A stretch of DNA of 58,441 bases, taken from NCBI RefSeq assembly GCF_000308655.1, contig NZ_BAGC01000051.1:1-58441 (forward strand). The letters are read 5' to 3'. This DNA is from Nocardia niigatensis NBRC 100131 (GTDB lineage: Bacteria; Actinomycetota; Actinomycetes; Mycobacteriales; Mycobacteriaceae). Made by a program: the position numbers and the translations under genes. The notes under the pieces are model-generated. The model was not told the DNA's origin and searched no databases. It saw only the letters and a program-made list of their open reading frames with translations. Of the stretch, positions 40,322 through 48,493 are shown in pieces. How positions within the stretch are numbered: position 1 is the first letter of the stretch; each line of letters starts with the position of its first letter.

Positions 40322-40960
40322 ATGACCACGTTCACCGGATTCCCGCTCGCCGGACTCGACTTCTACGAGGATCTGGAAGCCGACAACAGCAAGACCTTCT
40401 GGACCGCCCACAAGCAGGTGTGGGAGGAGTCCGTCCGGGATCCGATGAAAGCCCTTGTCGCCGAGCTGGAACCGGACTTCGGCGAAGCCAAGATCTTCCG
40501 GCCGTACCGGGATGTGCGCTTCGCCAAGGACAAGTCGCCCTACAAGAACCACCAGGGCGCGGTGGTGTACAGCGCGCAGTACTCCGGGTGGTACGTCCAG
40601 ATCGGCGCCGCCGGGCTGCGGGTGGCGGGCGGCATGTACGCCGCCGAGCCCGCCCAGCTCGCCGCGCTGCGCGTCGCCATCGACGACGAGGTGCGCGGGG
40701 CGGAACTGGAAGGCCTGATCGCACAGCTCGTCTCGGCCGGATACCAGATCGGCGGGGACAAGCTGGCGACCAAACCCAAGGGCTACGACATCGATCACCC
40801 GCGCATCGATCTGCTGCGGCACAAGTCGCTCACCGCCGGAAGAGATTTCGGCGCGCCCAAGTGGCTGAGCACTCCGCGCGCCGCCCGGGAGATCCGGGCG
40901 GCGTGGGAGGAGATGCGGCCGCTCATCGAGTGGCTGGCGGCGGTGACGGCGCAGAAGTAG
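40322..40960 (+). CDS. DUF2461 (TIGR02453) family protein
   Basis: A 212-aa protein. The family text is clear: GFPLAGLDFYEDLEADNSKT, FWTAHKQVWEESVRDP and KIFRPYRDVRFAKDKSPYKN, with FRxYRDxRFSKDKSPYK as the hallmark. It has an alpha/beta fold of unknown biochemical function. The start ATG 40322 lies 3 bp after the DUF4190 stop, so the two are co-transcribed. It converges with egtD (19-bp gap). Confidence 0.88.
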   Translation: MTTFTGFPLAGLDFYEDLEADNSKTFWTAHKQVWEESVRDPMKALVAELEPDFGEAKIFRPYRDVRFAKDKSPYKNHQGAVVYSAQYSGWYVQIGAAGLRVAGGMYAAEPAQLAALRVAIDDEVRGAELEGLIAQLVSAGYQIGGDKLATKPKGYDIDHPRIDLLRHKSLTAGRDFGAPKWLSTPRAAREIRAAWEEMRPLIEWLAAVTAQK

Positions 40961-40979
40961 CCGCCACCGCACGTGCCGA

Positions 40980-41951
40980 TCACCGGCGCTCGGCGAGCAC
41001 CAGGGCGAACCGCTCGTCCGGATCGGTCCACACCCGCTCGGTGCTGAAACCGGCTGCGTCCAGCTCGCTTTCGAGCACCTCCCGGCGGAACTTGGCGGAG
41101 ATCTCGGTGCGCAGCTGCTCGCCCGCCGCGAAATCGACGGTCAGGTCGAGCTCCGGGATGCGGACGGTCATGGCCTCGGTGGCCTCCAGCCGCATCTCGA
41201 TCCACTCCCGCTCGGCGTCCCAGATCGCGACGTGCGTGAACTTCTCCGGCTCGAAGTTCGCGCCCAGGCGAGTATTGAGGACGTGCAGCACATTCCGGTT
41301 GAACTCCGCGGTGATACCGGCGGCATCGTCATAGGCCGGCACCAGCACCGCCGGGTCGATGACCAGACCCGCGCCGAGCAGCAGCTGCTCGCCCGGTTCC
41401 AGCACATCCCGGATGCCGCCCAGGAATTCGGCGCGCTCGGCGGGGATCAGGTTGCCGATGGTGCCGCCCAGGAAGGCCACCATGCGGCGGCCGCCGCCGG
41501 GCAGGTTGTCCAGGGTGGCGGTGAAATCACTGACCACGCCGTGCACGCCCAGACCCGGGAACTCCGCGGCCACCTCGTCCGCGGCCATCCGCAGTGCCGA
41601 CACCGAGACATCCTGCGGCACATAGCTCTTCAGCGCGCCCTCGGACTTCAAGGCGTTCAGCAGCAGGCGGGTCTTGGCCGCCGATCCCGCACCCAGCTCG
41701 ACCAGCGCCTCGGCCTGCGCGATGCGCGCGATCTCGGCGACGACCCGCTCCAGCAGGGCCCGCTCGGTCCGGGTCGGGTAGTACTCGGGCAGTTCGGTGA
41801 TCTTCTCGAACAGCTCGCTGCCGCGAGCGTCGTAGAACCACTTGGGCGGCAGCCACTTCGGCTGCGCGGTCAGCCCCGCTCGCACGTCCGCGCGCAACGC
41901 GGTCGTCAAATCCTCGTCGGTCAGATGGATCTCCACCGTAGCCGCAGTCAT
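40980..41951 (-). CDS. egtD: EgtD, L-histidine N-alpha-trimethyltransferase
   Basis: A 323-aa SAM enzyme. Its start overlaps the egtC stop (ATGA). N-terminal WFYDARGSELFEKITELPEY and the SAM site ALVELGAGSAAKTRLLLNAL are those of EgtD (DUF2260). Substrate residues sit in the C-terminal part with YDDAAGITAEFNRNVLHVLN and FEPEKFTHVAIWDAEREWIE. It trimethylates histidine to hercynine, the first step of ergothioneine synthesis. It is the last gene of the minus-strand egtA-B-C-D operon. Confidence 0.96.
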   Translation of the reverse strand: MTAATVEIHLTDEDLTTALRADVRAGLTAQPKWLPPKWFYDARGSELFEKITELPEYYPTRTERALLERVVAEIARIAQAEALVELGAGSAAKTRLLLNALKSEGALKSYVPQDVSVSALRMAADEVAAEFPGLGVHGVVSDFTATLDNLPGGGRRMVAFLGGTIGNLIPAERAEFLGGIRDVLEPGEQLLLGAGLVIDPAVLVPAYDDAAGITAEFNRNVLHVLNTRLGANFEPEKFTHVAIWDAEREWIEMRLEATEAMTVRIPELDLTVDFAAGEQLRTEISAKFRREVLESELDAAGFSTERVWTDPDERFALVLAERR

Positions 41952-42802
41952 GAATCAGCCCTTCCGATCTCGATATCCAGTGGTTCCACCGCAACCCGCC
42001 CGTTCCGCACACTCACCAGCTGCCGATCGGCGACCGGCCGCCAGCGCGGATGGTCGTCGAACGGTTCCGAGGCCACCACCACGAACCTGCCGGCCTCCAA
42101 CACCGACAAAGAGTGATGCCACGTCGTCCCCCACACCCCCGCCCCATTCCCCACCAGCAAGTTCAACCGCGCCCTCGGCGAGCGTGCGAGCACCGCGGCC
42201 ATCAGCCGCCGCAATGCCTCCTCGGGTCGCGCGGAGTCTTCGAGCAGGCCGCGCAGGATCACCCACAGCGCTGCCGAATCCGTCAGGGATTCGGCGTCCA
42301 GTAACGGGGGTGAGTCGAATTCGGTGGCCACCGTGGTCAAGACGTGGCGCCAGTCGGGGATCGCGCCGTTGTGGCTGAAAGCCCAACGGCCGTGGGTGAA
42401 AGGGGCGCAGGCCGCCCGCTCCACCGGCATTCCCACCGTGGCCGAGCGGACCGCGGCCAGGACCGCCGTGGAGCGGATCTGGGGCAGCACCTCGTCGACG
42501 GCGGGGTCGGTCCAGATCGGCGCGGCATTGCGGTAGCGGCTGACCAGCGGATCGATTGGCGGCCCCGGGGTTTCGGGCGGGTCGCCCGGCGCGCCGCCGT
42601 GCCAGATGACGCCGGGGCCGTGGTCCGGGGCGGCGGCGTCGGGGTGATGCCACCAGGCGACGCCGAAGCCGTCGGCATTGATGGTGCCGCCGCGGCGCAT
42701 GTCCCGCGGGGCCCACGATTGGGTGCGCAGGGAATGCGGGCCCTGGGTCAGCAGCGCGCCGACCGCCGTGGGCGGGCCCAGGTAGGCGAGATGTCTGCAC
42801 AT
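41948..42802 (-). CDS. egtC: EgtC, gamma-glutamyl amidohydrolase
   Basis: A 284-aa class II glutamine-amidotransferase-fold protein, with Cys2 as N-terminal nucleophile after Met removal (MCRHLAYLGPPTAVG). Further family segments are INADGFGVAWW, FTHGRWAFSHNGAIPDWRHV and ESLTDSAALWVILRGLLED. It removes the gamma-glutamyl group from the hercynyl-gamma-Glu-Cys sulfoxide. The ATG overlaps the egtB stop (ATGA), and its stop overlaps egtD. Confidence 0.95.
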   Translation of the reverse strand: MCRHLAYLGPPTAVGALLTQGPHSLRTQSWAPRDMRRGGTINADGFGVAWWHHPDAAAPDHGPGVIWHGGAPGDPPETPGPPIDPLVSRYRNAAPIWTDPAVDEVLPQIRSTAVLAAVRSATVGMPVERAACAPFTHGRWAFSHNGAIPDWRHVLTTVATEFDSPPLLDAESLTDSAALWVILRGLLEDSARPEEALRRLMAAVLARSPRARLNLLVGNGAGVWGTTWHHSLSVLEAGRFVVVASEPFDDHPRWRPVADRQLVSVRNGRVAVEPLDIEIGRADS

Positions 42803-44145
42803 CACCGTTCGTCCGATCTCAGGTCCCGGGCCAGCCGGAAACCGGAGAAGATCTGACGGCGGATCGGGTGATCCCAGTTGCGGAAGGTGCCACGGGAGGC
42901 GACCTGATCGGCGCCGAAGGAACCGCCGCGCAGAACCCGGTAGTCGCCGCCGAAGAAGACCTCGGAGTATTCGCGGTACGGGAAGGCGCGGAAGCCCGGA
43001 TATGCCTCGAAACCCGAAGCGGTCCACTCCCACACGTCGCCGATCAGCTGGTGCACACCCGCCGGGGACGCGCCGGCGGGGTAGGCGCCCACATCGGCCG
43101 GTTCCAGGTGGTGCTGACCGAGATTCGCCAGTGCCTCGGTGGGATCGATGTCGCCCCAGGGGTACCGGCGGGAGCGGCCGGTGGCCGGATCGAAGCGGGC
43201 GGCCTTCTCCCATTCCGCCTCGGTCGGCAGGCGCTTGCCCGCCCAATTGGCGTACGCCTCGGCCTCGAACCAGCAGACGTGCACCACCGGCTGATGCGCG
43301 CGCAGCGGCTGCATGGTGCCGAAAACCCGTCGCCACCAACGCCCCCCGGCGTCCTGCTCCCAGAACTGGGGCGCGGTCAGCCCGGCCGCCACGCGGTGTG
43401 CCCAGCCGCGCTCGGACCACAGCTCGGGGCGCTCGTAACCGCAGTCGTCGACGAAGGCCAGATACTGCTCGTTGGTGATGGGCGCGGCATCGATGGCGAA
43501 GGCGTCCACCCGCACCGGGTGCGCCGGGCGCTCGTTGTCCAGCGCCCAGGGATCGGAGTCGGTGCCCATGGTGAATTCGCCTGCGGGAATCACGACTTCA
43601 CCGGTGACCGCCACCCGCGCGACCGGAGGGGGCGGGGCGGACAGCACCGCCTCGCCGGTCCGCAGCTGATGGGTGGCGAGCATGGTCTCGTCGTGCTGCT
43701 GCTCGTGCTGGGCGATCATGCCGAAGGCGAAACCGTCCTGAACCAGCTCACCGCCGCGTAAGGGGCTGTGCTCCAGCACATCCCACACCTTGTCCCGCAC
43801 GGTGCCGACATAGGCGCGGGCCTGCTCCGGATCCAGCAGCGGCAGCGCGGGCCGGTCCGCCCGCGCGTGCTGGAAGGCGTCGTAGAGGTGATCGATGTCC
43901 TGGCGCACGGGTTCCCGCCCGCCCACATCGCGCACCAGCCACAGCTCCTCCTGATTGCCGATGTGCGCGAGATCCCAGACCAGCGGGCTCATCAGCCGCG
44001 AATGCTGGGCCACCAGTTCGGCCTCGTCGATGCACTCGGTCAGGCCGATGGTCCGCCGCCGCGCCCGGTCGAGCGCGTCCGCGATCCGCCCGCGCAACGC
44101 CTCGGTCTCCGCCCGATCCGATCCCGGCAAATGCTGAATTGTCAT
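42802..44145 (-). CDS. egtB: EgtB, sulfoxide synthase
   Basis: A 447-aa protein. The N-terminal DinB-like domain holds the iron ligands (SPLVWDLAHIGNQEELWLVR and IAQHEQQHDETMLATHQ with the HxxxH pair). The C-terminal formylglycine-enzyme-like domain follows: IPAGEFTMGTDSDPWALDNE, KRLPTEAEWEKAARFDP and DVWEWTASGF, ending GGSFGADQVASRGTFRNWD. It joins hercynine and gamma-Glu-Cys with oxygen. The start ATG 44145 overlaps the egtA stop (ATGA). Confidence 0.96.
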   Translation of the reverse strand: MTIQHLPGSDRAETEALRGRIADALDRARRRTIGLTECIDEAELVAQHSRLMSPLVWDLAHIGNQEELWLVRDVGGREPVRQDIDHLYDAFQHARADRPALPLLDPEQARAYVGTVRDKVWDVLEHSPLRGGELVQDGFAFGMIAQHEQQHDETMLATHQLRTGEAVLSAPPPPVARVAVTGEVVIPAGEFTMGTDSDPWALDNERPAHPVRVDAFAIDAAPITNEQYLAFVDDCGYERPELWSERGWAHRVAAGLTAPQFWEQDAGGRWWRRVFGTMQPLRAHQPVVHVCWFEAEAYANWAGKRLPTEAEWEKAARFDPATGRSRRYPWGDIDPTEALANLGQHHLEPADVGAYPAGASPAGVHQLIGDVWEWTASGFEAYPGFRAFPYREYSEVFFGGDYRVLRGGSFGADQVASRGTFRNWDHPIRRQIFSGFRLARDLRSDER

Positions 44146-45434
44146 GAGAGAACTTCCGATTCGGTCGGGGTGCGGCCGCTGCGACATCGGTCGGCAGCGG
44201 CGGCCAGTTCCTTGGCCGCCTCCGGAGTGGCGGCATGGGCCGTGGCCAGGTCGAGCAGGGCCACCGCGGCGGCCCGCAGCTCCCGGTCGGCCAGCCCGCA
44301 ACGGGCGGACTCGGACCAGAGCTGGGCGGTGGAGGCGGCCAGCGTCGTTGCCTCCGTGATGGTTCCGGGATCCGACAGCAGTGCGTCGAAGGCATGCACC
44401 GGCACCGACCAGCTGTCACCCGGCTGCGCGTCGAGATAGCGGACCTCGAGGTGCCCGGCCGCGCGGACCGGCGGGAAGAGGGTGGTCAGGTGATAGTCCA
44501 GATCCGCCCGGTCCGGGCGGCGGCCGATCTCCTCGTCCAGCGCCCCGCACAGCCAGTCGGCGAAGGTGGCCCCGGGCGGGGCCGACCAGTCACCGGCCTG
44601 TGGATCCGCCGACCGCACACACAACAGCGGCACATCCAGCGCCCAGCGCGCGTACCCGGTGATCGGATCGGCCCAGTCCTGCACGGGCGGCCGGGTGCGG
44701 AGCTGGTCGAGCCGCTGCCAGGCCCGCATGCGCTGGGAGGCCCAGTCGCCGGGCGGGGCGGTGTGCAGACCGGGTGAGCAGGCGAAAGCGGCCAGCAGGG
44801 CGGGGCCCACGGCATGCAGGACCTGCCAGCGGGCGGCGATCTCGGCGGGATCCGCGCCCGCGTCGACACTCACCTGGGTGGCGGCGGTGTTGCACATCAT
44901 GAGCGCGCCGAACGGGCCGATGCCGGCGAACATCTGCTCCATGGCCCGGTAGCGGGGCAGCTGCAGAACACGAAGCGGCCGCCGAGTTGCGTCGGCGGCG
45001 GCGGAAATGATTCGAATTTCGCGGGATTCGAGCAGCTCCCGCAGGCGTATCGCGTCTGTCCGCAAGCGCTCGCACAGTTCGGCGGCGGTGCCGAACGGGG
45101 CACTGGACAGTTCGATCTGACCGCCGGGTTCGAGGGTGACCCGGCTGCCGCCCGGCAACGGATCGGCTGGGGAATCGGGGGAGATGGACCGTGGCGCATA
45201 CGGTCCGAGGGCGTCCGCGAGGACCCTCGGGTCCGGACGCGAGTTGGTCGCCGAAAGCTCACCCTGCGCGGTGAGCCACTCGAGTTCGGCGCCGATGAGC
45301 AGCGGTGGGCCCTGCTTGAAACAGACTTTTCCGATATAAGCCTCGGCGGCGGCGCGTGACGTGAATTCGCCACCCGGCTCCGATTCGGCCAGGCCACTGT
45401 GCAGCACATCGGTCGGTGACGCTGTGACAGCCAT
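44142..45434 (-). CDS. egtA: EgtA, gamma-glutamylcysteine ligase-type protein
   Basis: A 430-aa GCS2-family protein; ATG 45434 with GGAGG 5 bases upstream. Motifs are LIGAELEWLT, GGSRVTLEPGGQIELSSAPF, YRAMEQMFAGIGPFGALMMC with NTAATQVSVDAG, and HLEVRYLDAQPGDSW. It makes gamma-glutamylcysteine, the sulfur donor for EgtB. First gene of the operon; its promoter region faces the egtE-like gene. The spelling of the start region to 45485 is open but lacks a ribosome site. Confidence 0.95.
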   Translation of the reverse strand: MAVTASPTDVLHSGLAESEPGGEFTSRAAAEAYIGKVCFKQGPPLLIGAELEWLTAQGELSATNSRPDPRVLADALGPYAPRSISPDSPADPLPGGSRVTLEPGGQIELSSAPFGTAAELCERLRTDAIRLRELLESREIRIISAAADATRRPLRVLQLPRYRAMEQMFAGIGPFGALMMCNTAATQVSVDAGADPAEIAARWQVLHAVGPALLAAFACSPGLHTAPPGDWASQRMRAWQRLDQLRTRPPVQDWADPITGYARWALDVPLLCVRSADPQAGDWSAPPGATFADWLCGALDEEIGRRPDRADLDYHLTTLFPPVRAAGHLEVRYLDAQPGDSWSVPVHAFDALLSDPGTITEATTLAASTAQLWSESARCGLADRELRAAAVALLDLATAHAATPEAAKELAAAADRCRSGRTPTESEVLS

Positions 45435-45524
45435 GCCAACCTCCGTCTGATGCGGTCGCCGCTCAGGATCGGGCCGGCGACCCAAACCAGAGTAGCGAGG
45501 GACTATGACAACAAATCTGACGAA

Positions 45525-46730
45525 ATGAAGAACACCGCAACCGATATGGTCGATTCCATGCTGGATATGGCCGGACTACGGGCCGAAACGCCCGGGTGTG
45601 AAAACCAGGTATTTCTCGACAGCGCAGGGTCGTCGCTCCCCCCGCGGATCGTCGTCGACACCACCATCGCGCACCTGCGGCGCGAGGCCGAGATCGGTGG
45701 CTACCGCGCCGCCAACGAACGCATCGACGACCTGCACGGCGTCAAGACGGCCATCGCCGAACTGATCAACGCCGACCCCGCCGCCCTGGCTCTCAGTGAC
45801 AGCGCCAGCCGCTCCTGGAGCGACTTCTTCTACTCGGTCCCCCTCGCCCCCGGCGACCGCATCCTGATCTCCGGCGTGGACTACGGCAGCAATGCCATCG
45901 CCGCCCTGCAGCGCGCCCGCCAGACCGGCGCGGTCGTCGAGGCCATCCCCAGCGACAGCAGCGGCCAGCTCGACCTCGACGCGCTCGACGCCATGATCGA
46001 CGAGCGCGTGAAACTGGTGTCGCTGGTGCACGTTCCGACGAATGGCGGCCTGGTGAACCCAGTCGCCGAGGCCGCCCGGATCGCACACCGGGTGGGCGCG
46101 CTGGCACTGCTGGACGCCTGCCAGTCGGCCGGTCAGCTGCCGCTCGACGTCGCCGCACTCGACGTGGACGCGCTGTCCGCGACCGGCCGCAAATGGCTGC
46201 GCGGCCCGCGCGGCACCGGCTTCCTGTACGTGCGCCCCGAACTCGCGCTGAGTCTGGAACCCGGGCGGCTCGACCTGCACAGCGCCGAATGGATCGCCCC
46301 CGACGACTACGTGCTCTCCCCCGACGCCGGCCGCTTCGAATTCTGGGAATGCTCGGTCGCGAGCCGCCTCGGACTGGGCGCGGCCGTCCGCTACCTGCTC
46401 GACCTCGGACCGTCGCAGGTGTACGCGGCGATCGCCGAACGCGCCGGATACCTGCGCAAGGCCCTGCAGGAGATCCCCGGCGTCGATGTCCGCGACCGGG
46501 GCATCCAGCACGCGGGCATCGTGTCCTTCACCGTGCACGGCCTGGAGCCCGTCCAGGTGCGCGATCGGCTGGCCGCGCAGGCCATCACGGTGACCGTCAG
46601 CCACCGCGGTTCCACGCTGCTGGACATGACCGCACGCGAGCTGAATTCGGTGGTCCGGGCCTCCCCGCACTGCTTTGTGAGCTTCGAGGAGCTGGATCGC
46701 TTCGTCGGGGCGGTCAGAACCCTGGCCTGA
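45525..46730 (+). CDS. egtE: EgtE-like PLP-dependent lyase (class V aminotransferase fold)
   Basis: A 401-aa protein from ATG 45525; the true start is uncertain because none of the in-frame starts has a clear ribosome site. The aminotransferase-V fold with the PLP lysine in ALSATGRKWLRGPRGTGFLY, and IVVDTTIAHLRREAEIGGYR with DSASRSWSDFFYSV before it, matches EgtE, which cleaves the sulfoxide to ergothioneine. SHRGSTLLDM and VVRASPHCFVSFEEL close the fold. In mycobacteria egtE follows egtD; here it is divergent from egtA. Its place beside egtA supports the role, but another carbon-sulfur lyase is possible. Confidence 0.75.
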   Translation: MKNTATDMVDSMLDMAGLRAETPGCENQVFLDSAGSSLPPRIVVDTTIAHLRREAEIGGYRAANERIDDLHGVKTAIAELINADPAALALSDSASRSWSDFFYSVPLAPGDRILISGVDYGSNAIAALQRARQTGAVVEAIPSDSSGQLDLDALDAMIDERVKLVSLVHVPTNGGLVNPVAEAARIAHRVGALALLDACQSAGQLPLDVAALDVDALSATGRKWLRGPRGTGFLYVRPELALSLEPGRLDLHSAEWIAPDDYVLSPDAGRFEFWECSVASRLGLGAAVRYLLDLGPSQVYAAIAERAGYLRKALQEIPGVDVRDRGIQHAGIVSFTVHGLEPVQVRDRLAAQAITVTVSHRGSTLLDMTARELNSVVRASPHCFVSFEELDRFVGAVRTLA

Positions 46731-46838
46731 CCGGCGCATCACGTCGTAACAGCCGGCGCACAATTCCGAAACGGCCAACAGCCCTCCCCGGAAGCGGGGA
46801 TTATTTGAGGTGCTGGTTCGGCGTCTGAGGAGTCCATC

Positions 46839-48485
46839 GTGAGCCGATTCACCGACGAGATGTATGCCACCGCCCGCGTCTCCCAGCGGGGGCTGGTCAC
46901 CGGCGAACCGGATGCGCCGGTGCGGCACGGCTGGGGCGAGATCCACGAGCTCGCGCGGCACATGGCGGGCGGGCTGGCCGCTGCCGGAATCGGCCCGGGC
47001 GACGCGGTGGGCGTGCTGGCGGGCATGCCCGCCGACATCGCGCCCGGCTGCCAGGCAGTGTGGATGCGCGGCGCCTCCATCACCATGCTGCACCAGCCGA
47101 CCCCGCGCACCGACCTCCAGGTGTGGGTGCGCGACACCGAGACCGTGCTGAGCATGATCGAGGCGCGGGCGGTCATTCTGGGCGCGCCGTTCGAGATCGC
47201 GGAACCCCTGCTGCGCGAACGCGGTATCGAAGTGGTGACCTTCGAATCCATGCGCGCGGGCGAGCCGATCGATCCGGTGCCCACCGACGAGGACGATATC
47301 GCTTTGCAGCAGTTGACCTCCGGATCCACCGGCTCCCCCAAGGCGGTGCGGATCACGCACGGAAACTTCTTCGTCAATGCCTACGCCATGTTCGATCGGG
47401 TGAAATTCCAGCTCGACGACGACGTGATGATCAGCTGGCTGCCGCTGTTCCACGACATGGGCATGGTCGGATTCCTCAGCGTGCCCATGCAATTCGGCGC
47501 GGAGGTGGTGTGCGTGACGCCGCTGGACTTCCTCGCCCGCCCCATCCTGTGGGCCGAGCTGATCTCCAAATATCGCGGAACCGTCACCGCCGCACCGAAT
47601 TTCGCTTACTCGCTGCTGGCGCGCCGATTACGCAATGCCGAAGACGGCGCGTTCGATCTGAGCAGCGTCCGCTATATGTGGAACGGCGCGGAACCCGTCG
47701 ACGCCGACACCATGGACGCCCTCGCCGACGCCGGAAAACGGTTCGGCCTCAGCGCCACCTCCCTCACGCCGGTGTACGGCATGGCCGAGACCACGCTCGC
47801 CGTCTCCATCCCCGACCCGGGGCTCGGCCAGGTCCTCGACGTCGTCGACGCCGACCTGCTGGAAGCTCTCGGCAAGGCCGTCCCCATCCGCGACCCGGCT
47901 CACCATCACGGCAGTGTGCGCCGCCTGCCGACCCTCGGCTATCTCGTCGACAATCTCGAGGGCCGGGTGGTGGACGCCGAACGCCGGCCCCTTCCGGTGC
48001 GCAGCGTCGGCGTCATCGAATTACGCGGCCCCGCAGTCACATCCGGCTACGTCACCGTCGACGGCTTCCGCGCCGCGCAGGATCCCGAAGGCTGGCTCGA
48101 CACCGGCGACCTCGGCTACTTCACCGAGAACGGACTGGTAGTGGTGTGCGGGCGCATCAAGGACGTCATCATCATGGCGGGCCGCAATATCTTCCCCACC
48201 GACATCGAGCGAGCGGCCCTGCGCGTCAAGGGCGTTCGCCCCGGCAATGCGGTCGCCGTGCGTCTCGACGTGGGTCAGAAGCGCGAAAGCTTCGCCGTCG
48301 TGGTCGAATCCAACGACCACCAGGATCCCGACGAGGTCCGCCGGATCGAACACGACATCGTGCACGCCGTCTTCTCCGAAGTGTCGGTACGGCCGCGCAG
48401 CGTGACGGTGCTCGGCCCGGGCGCGCTGCCCAAGACCTCCTCCGGCAAGCTGCGGCGCTCGGCCACCGCTACGTACCTCGGCTGA
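46839..48485 (+). CDS. Fatty-acyl-AMP ligase / FadD-like adenylating enzyme
   Basis: A 548-aa ANL-superfamily enzyme with a GTG start. P-loop QLTSGSTGSPKAVRITHGN, then FDMGMVGFLSVPMQFG-type A4/A5 text, the fatty-acyl-AMP-ligase hallmark MWNGAEPVDADTM, VYGMAETTL, LDTGDLGYFTENGLVVVCGR, IKDVIIMAGRNIFPTDIE and the C-terminal catalytic Lys in KTSSGKLRRS. It activates a fatty acid to acyl-AMP, perhaps for lipid or polyketide synthesis. No PKS gene is nearby. It is 108 bp after egtE and converges with prfC. Confidence 0.9.
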   Translation: MSRFTDEMYATARVSQRGLVTGEPDAPVRHGWGEIHELARHMAGGLAAAGIGPGDAVGVLAGMPADIAPGCQAVWMRGASITMLHQPTPRTDLQVWVRDTETVLSMIEARAVILGAPFEIAEPLLRERGIEVVTFESMRAGEPIDPVPTDEDDIALQQLTSGSTGSPKAVRITHGNFFVNAYAMFDRVKFQLDDDVMISWLPLFHDMGMVGFLSVPMQFGAEVVCVTPLDFLARPILWAELISKYRGTVTAAPNFAYSLLARRLRNAEDGAFDLSSVRYMWNGAEPVDADTMDALADAGKRFGLSATSLTPVYGMAETTLAVSIPDPGLGQVLDVVDADLLEALGKAVPIRDPAHHHGSVRRLPTLGYLVDNLEGRVVDAERRPLPVRSVGVIELRGPAVTSGYVTVDGFRAAQDPEGWLDTGDLGYFTENGLVVVCGRIKDVIIMAGRNIFPTDIERAALRVKGVRPGNAVAVRLDVGQKRESFAVVVESNDHQDPDEVRRIEHDIVHAVFSEVSVRPRSVTVLGPGALPKTSSGKLRRSATATYLG

Positions 48486-48493
48486 CCGCCGGG

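Noticed and set aside
45576..47492. A 638-aa minus-strand ORF across egtE and the ligase gene
   Set aside because: It lies opposite two genes with clear family motifs, and its His/Arg/Gly-rich text is a shadow of them.
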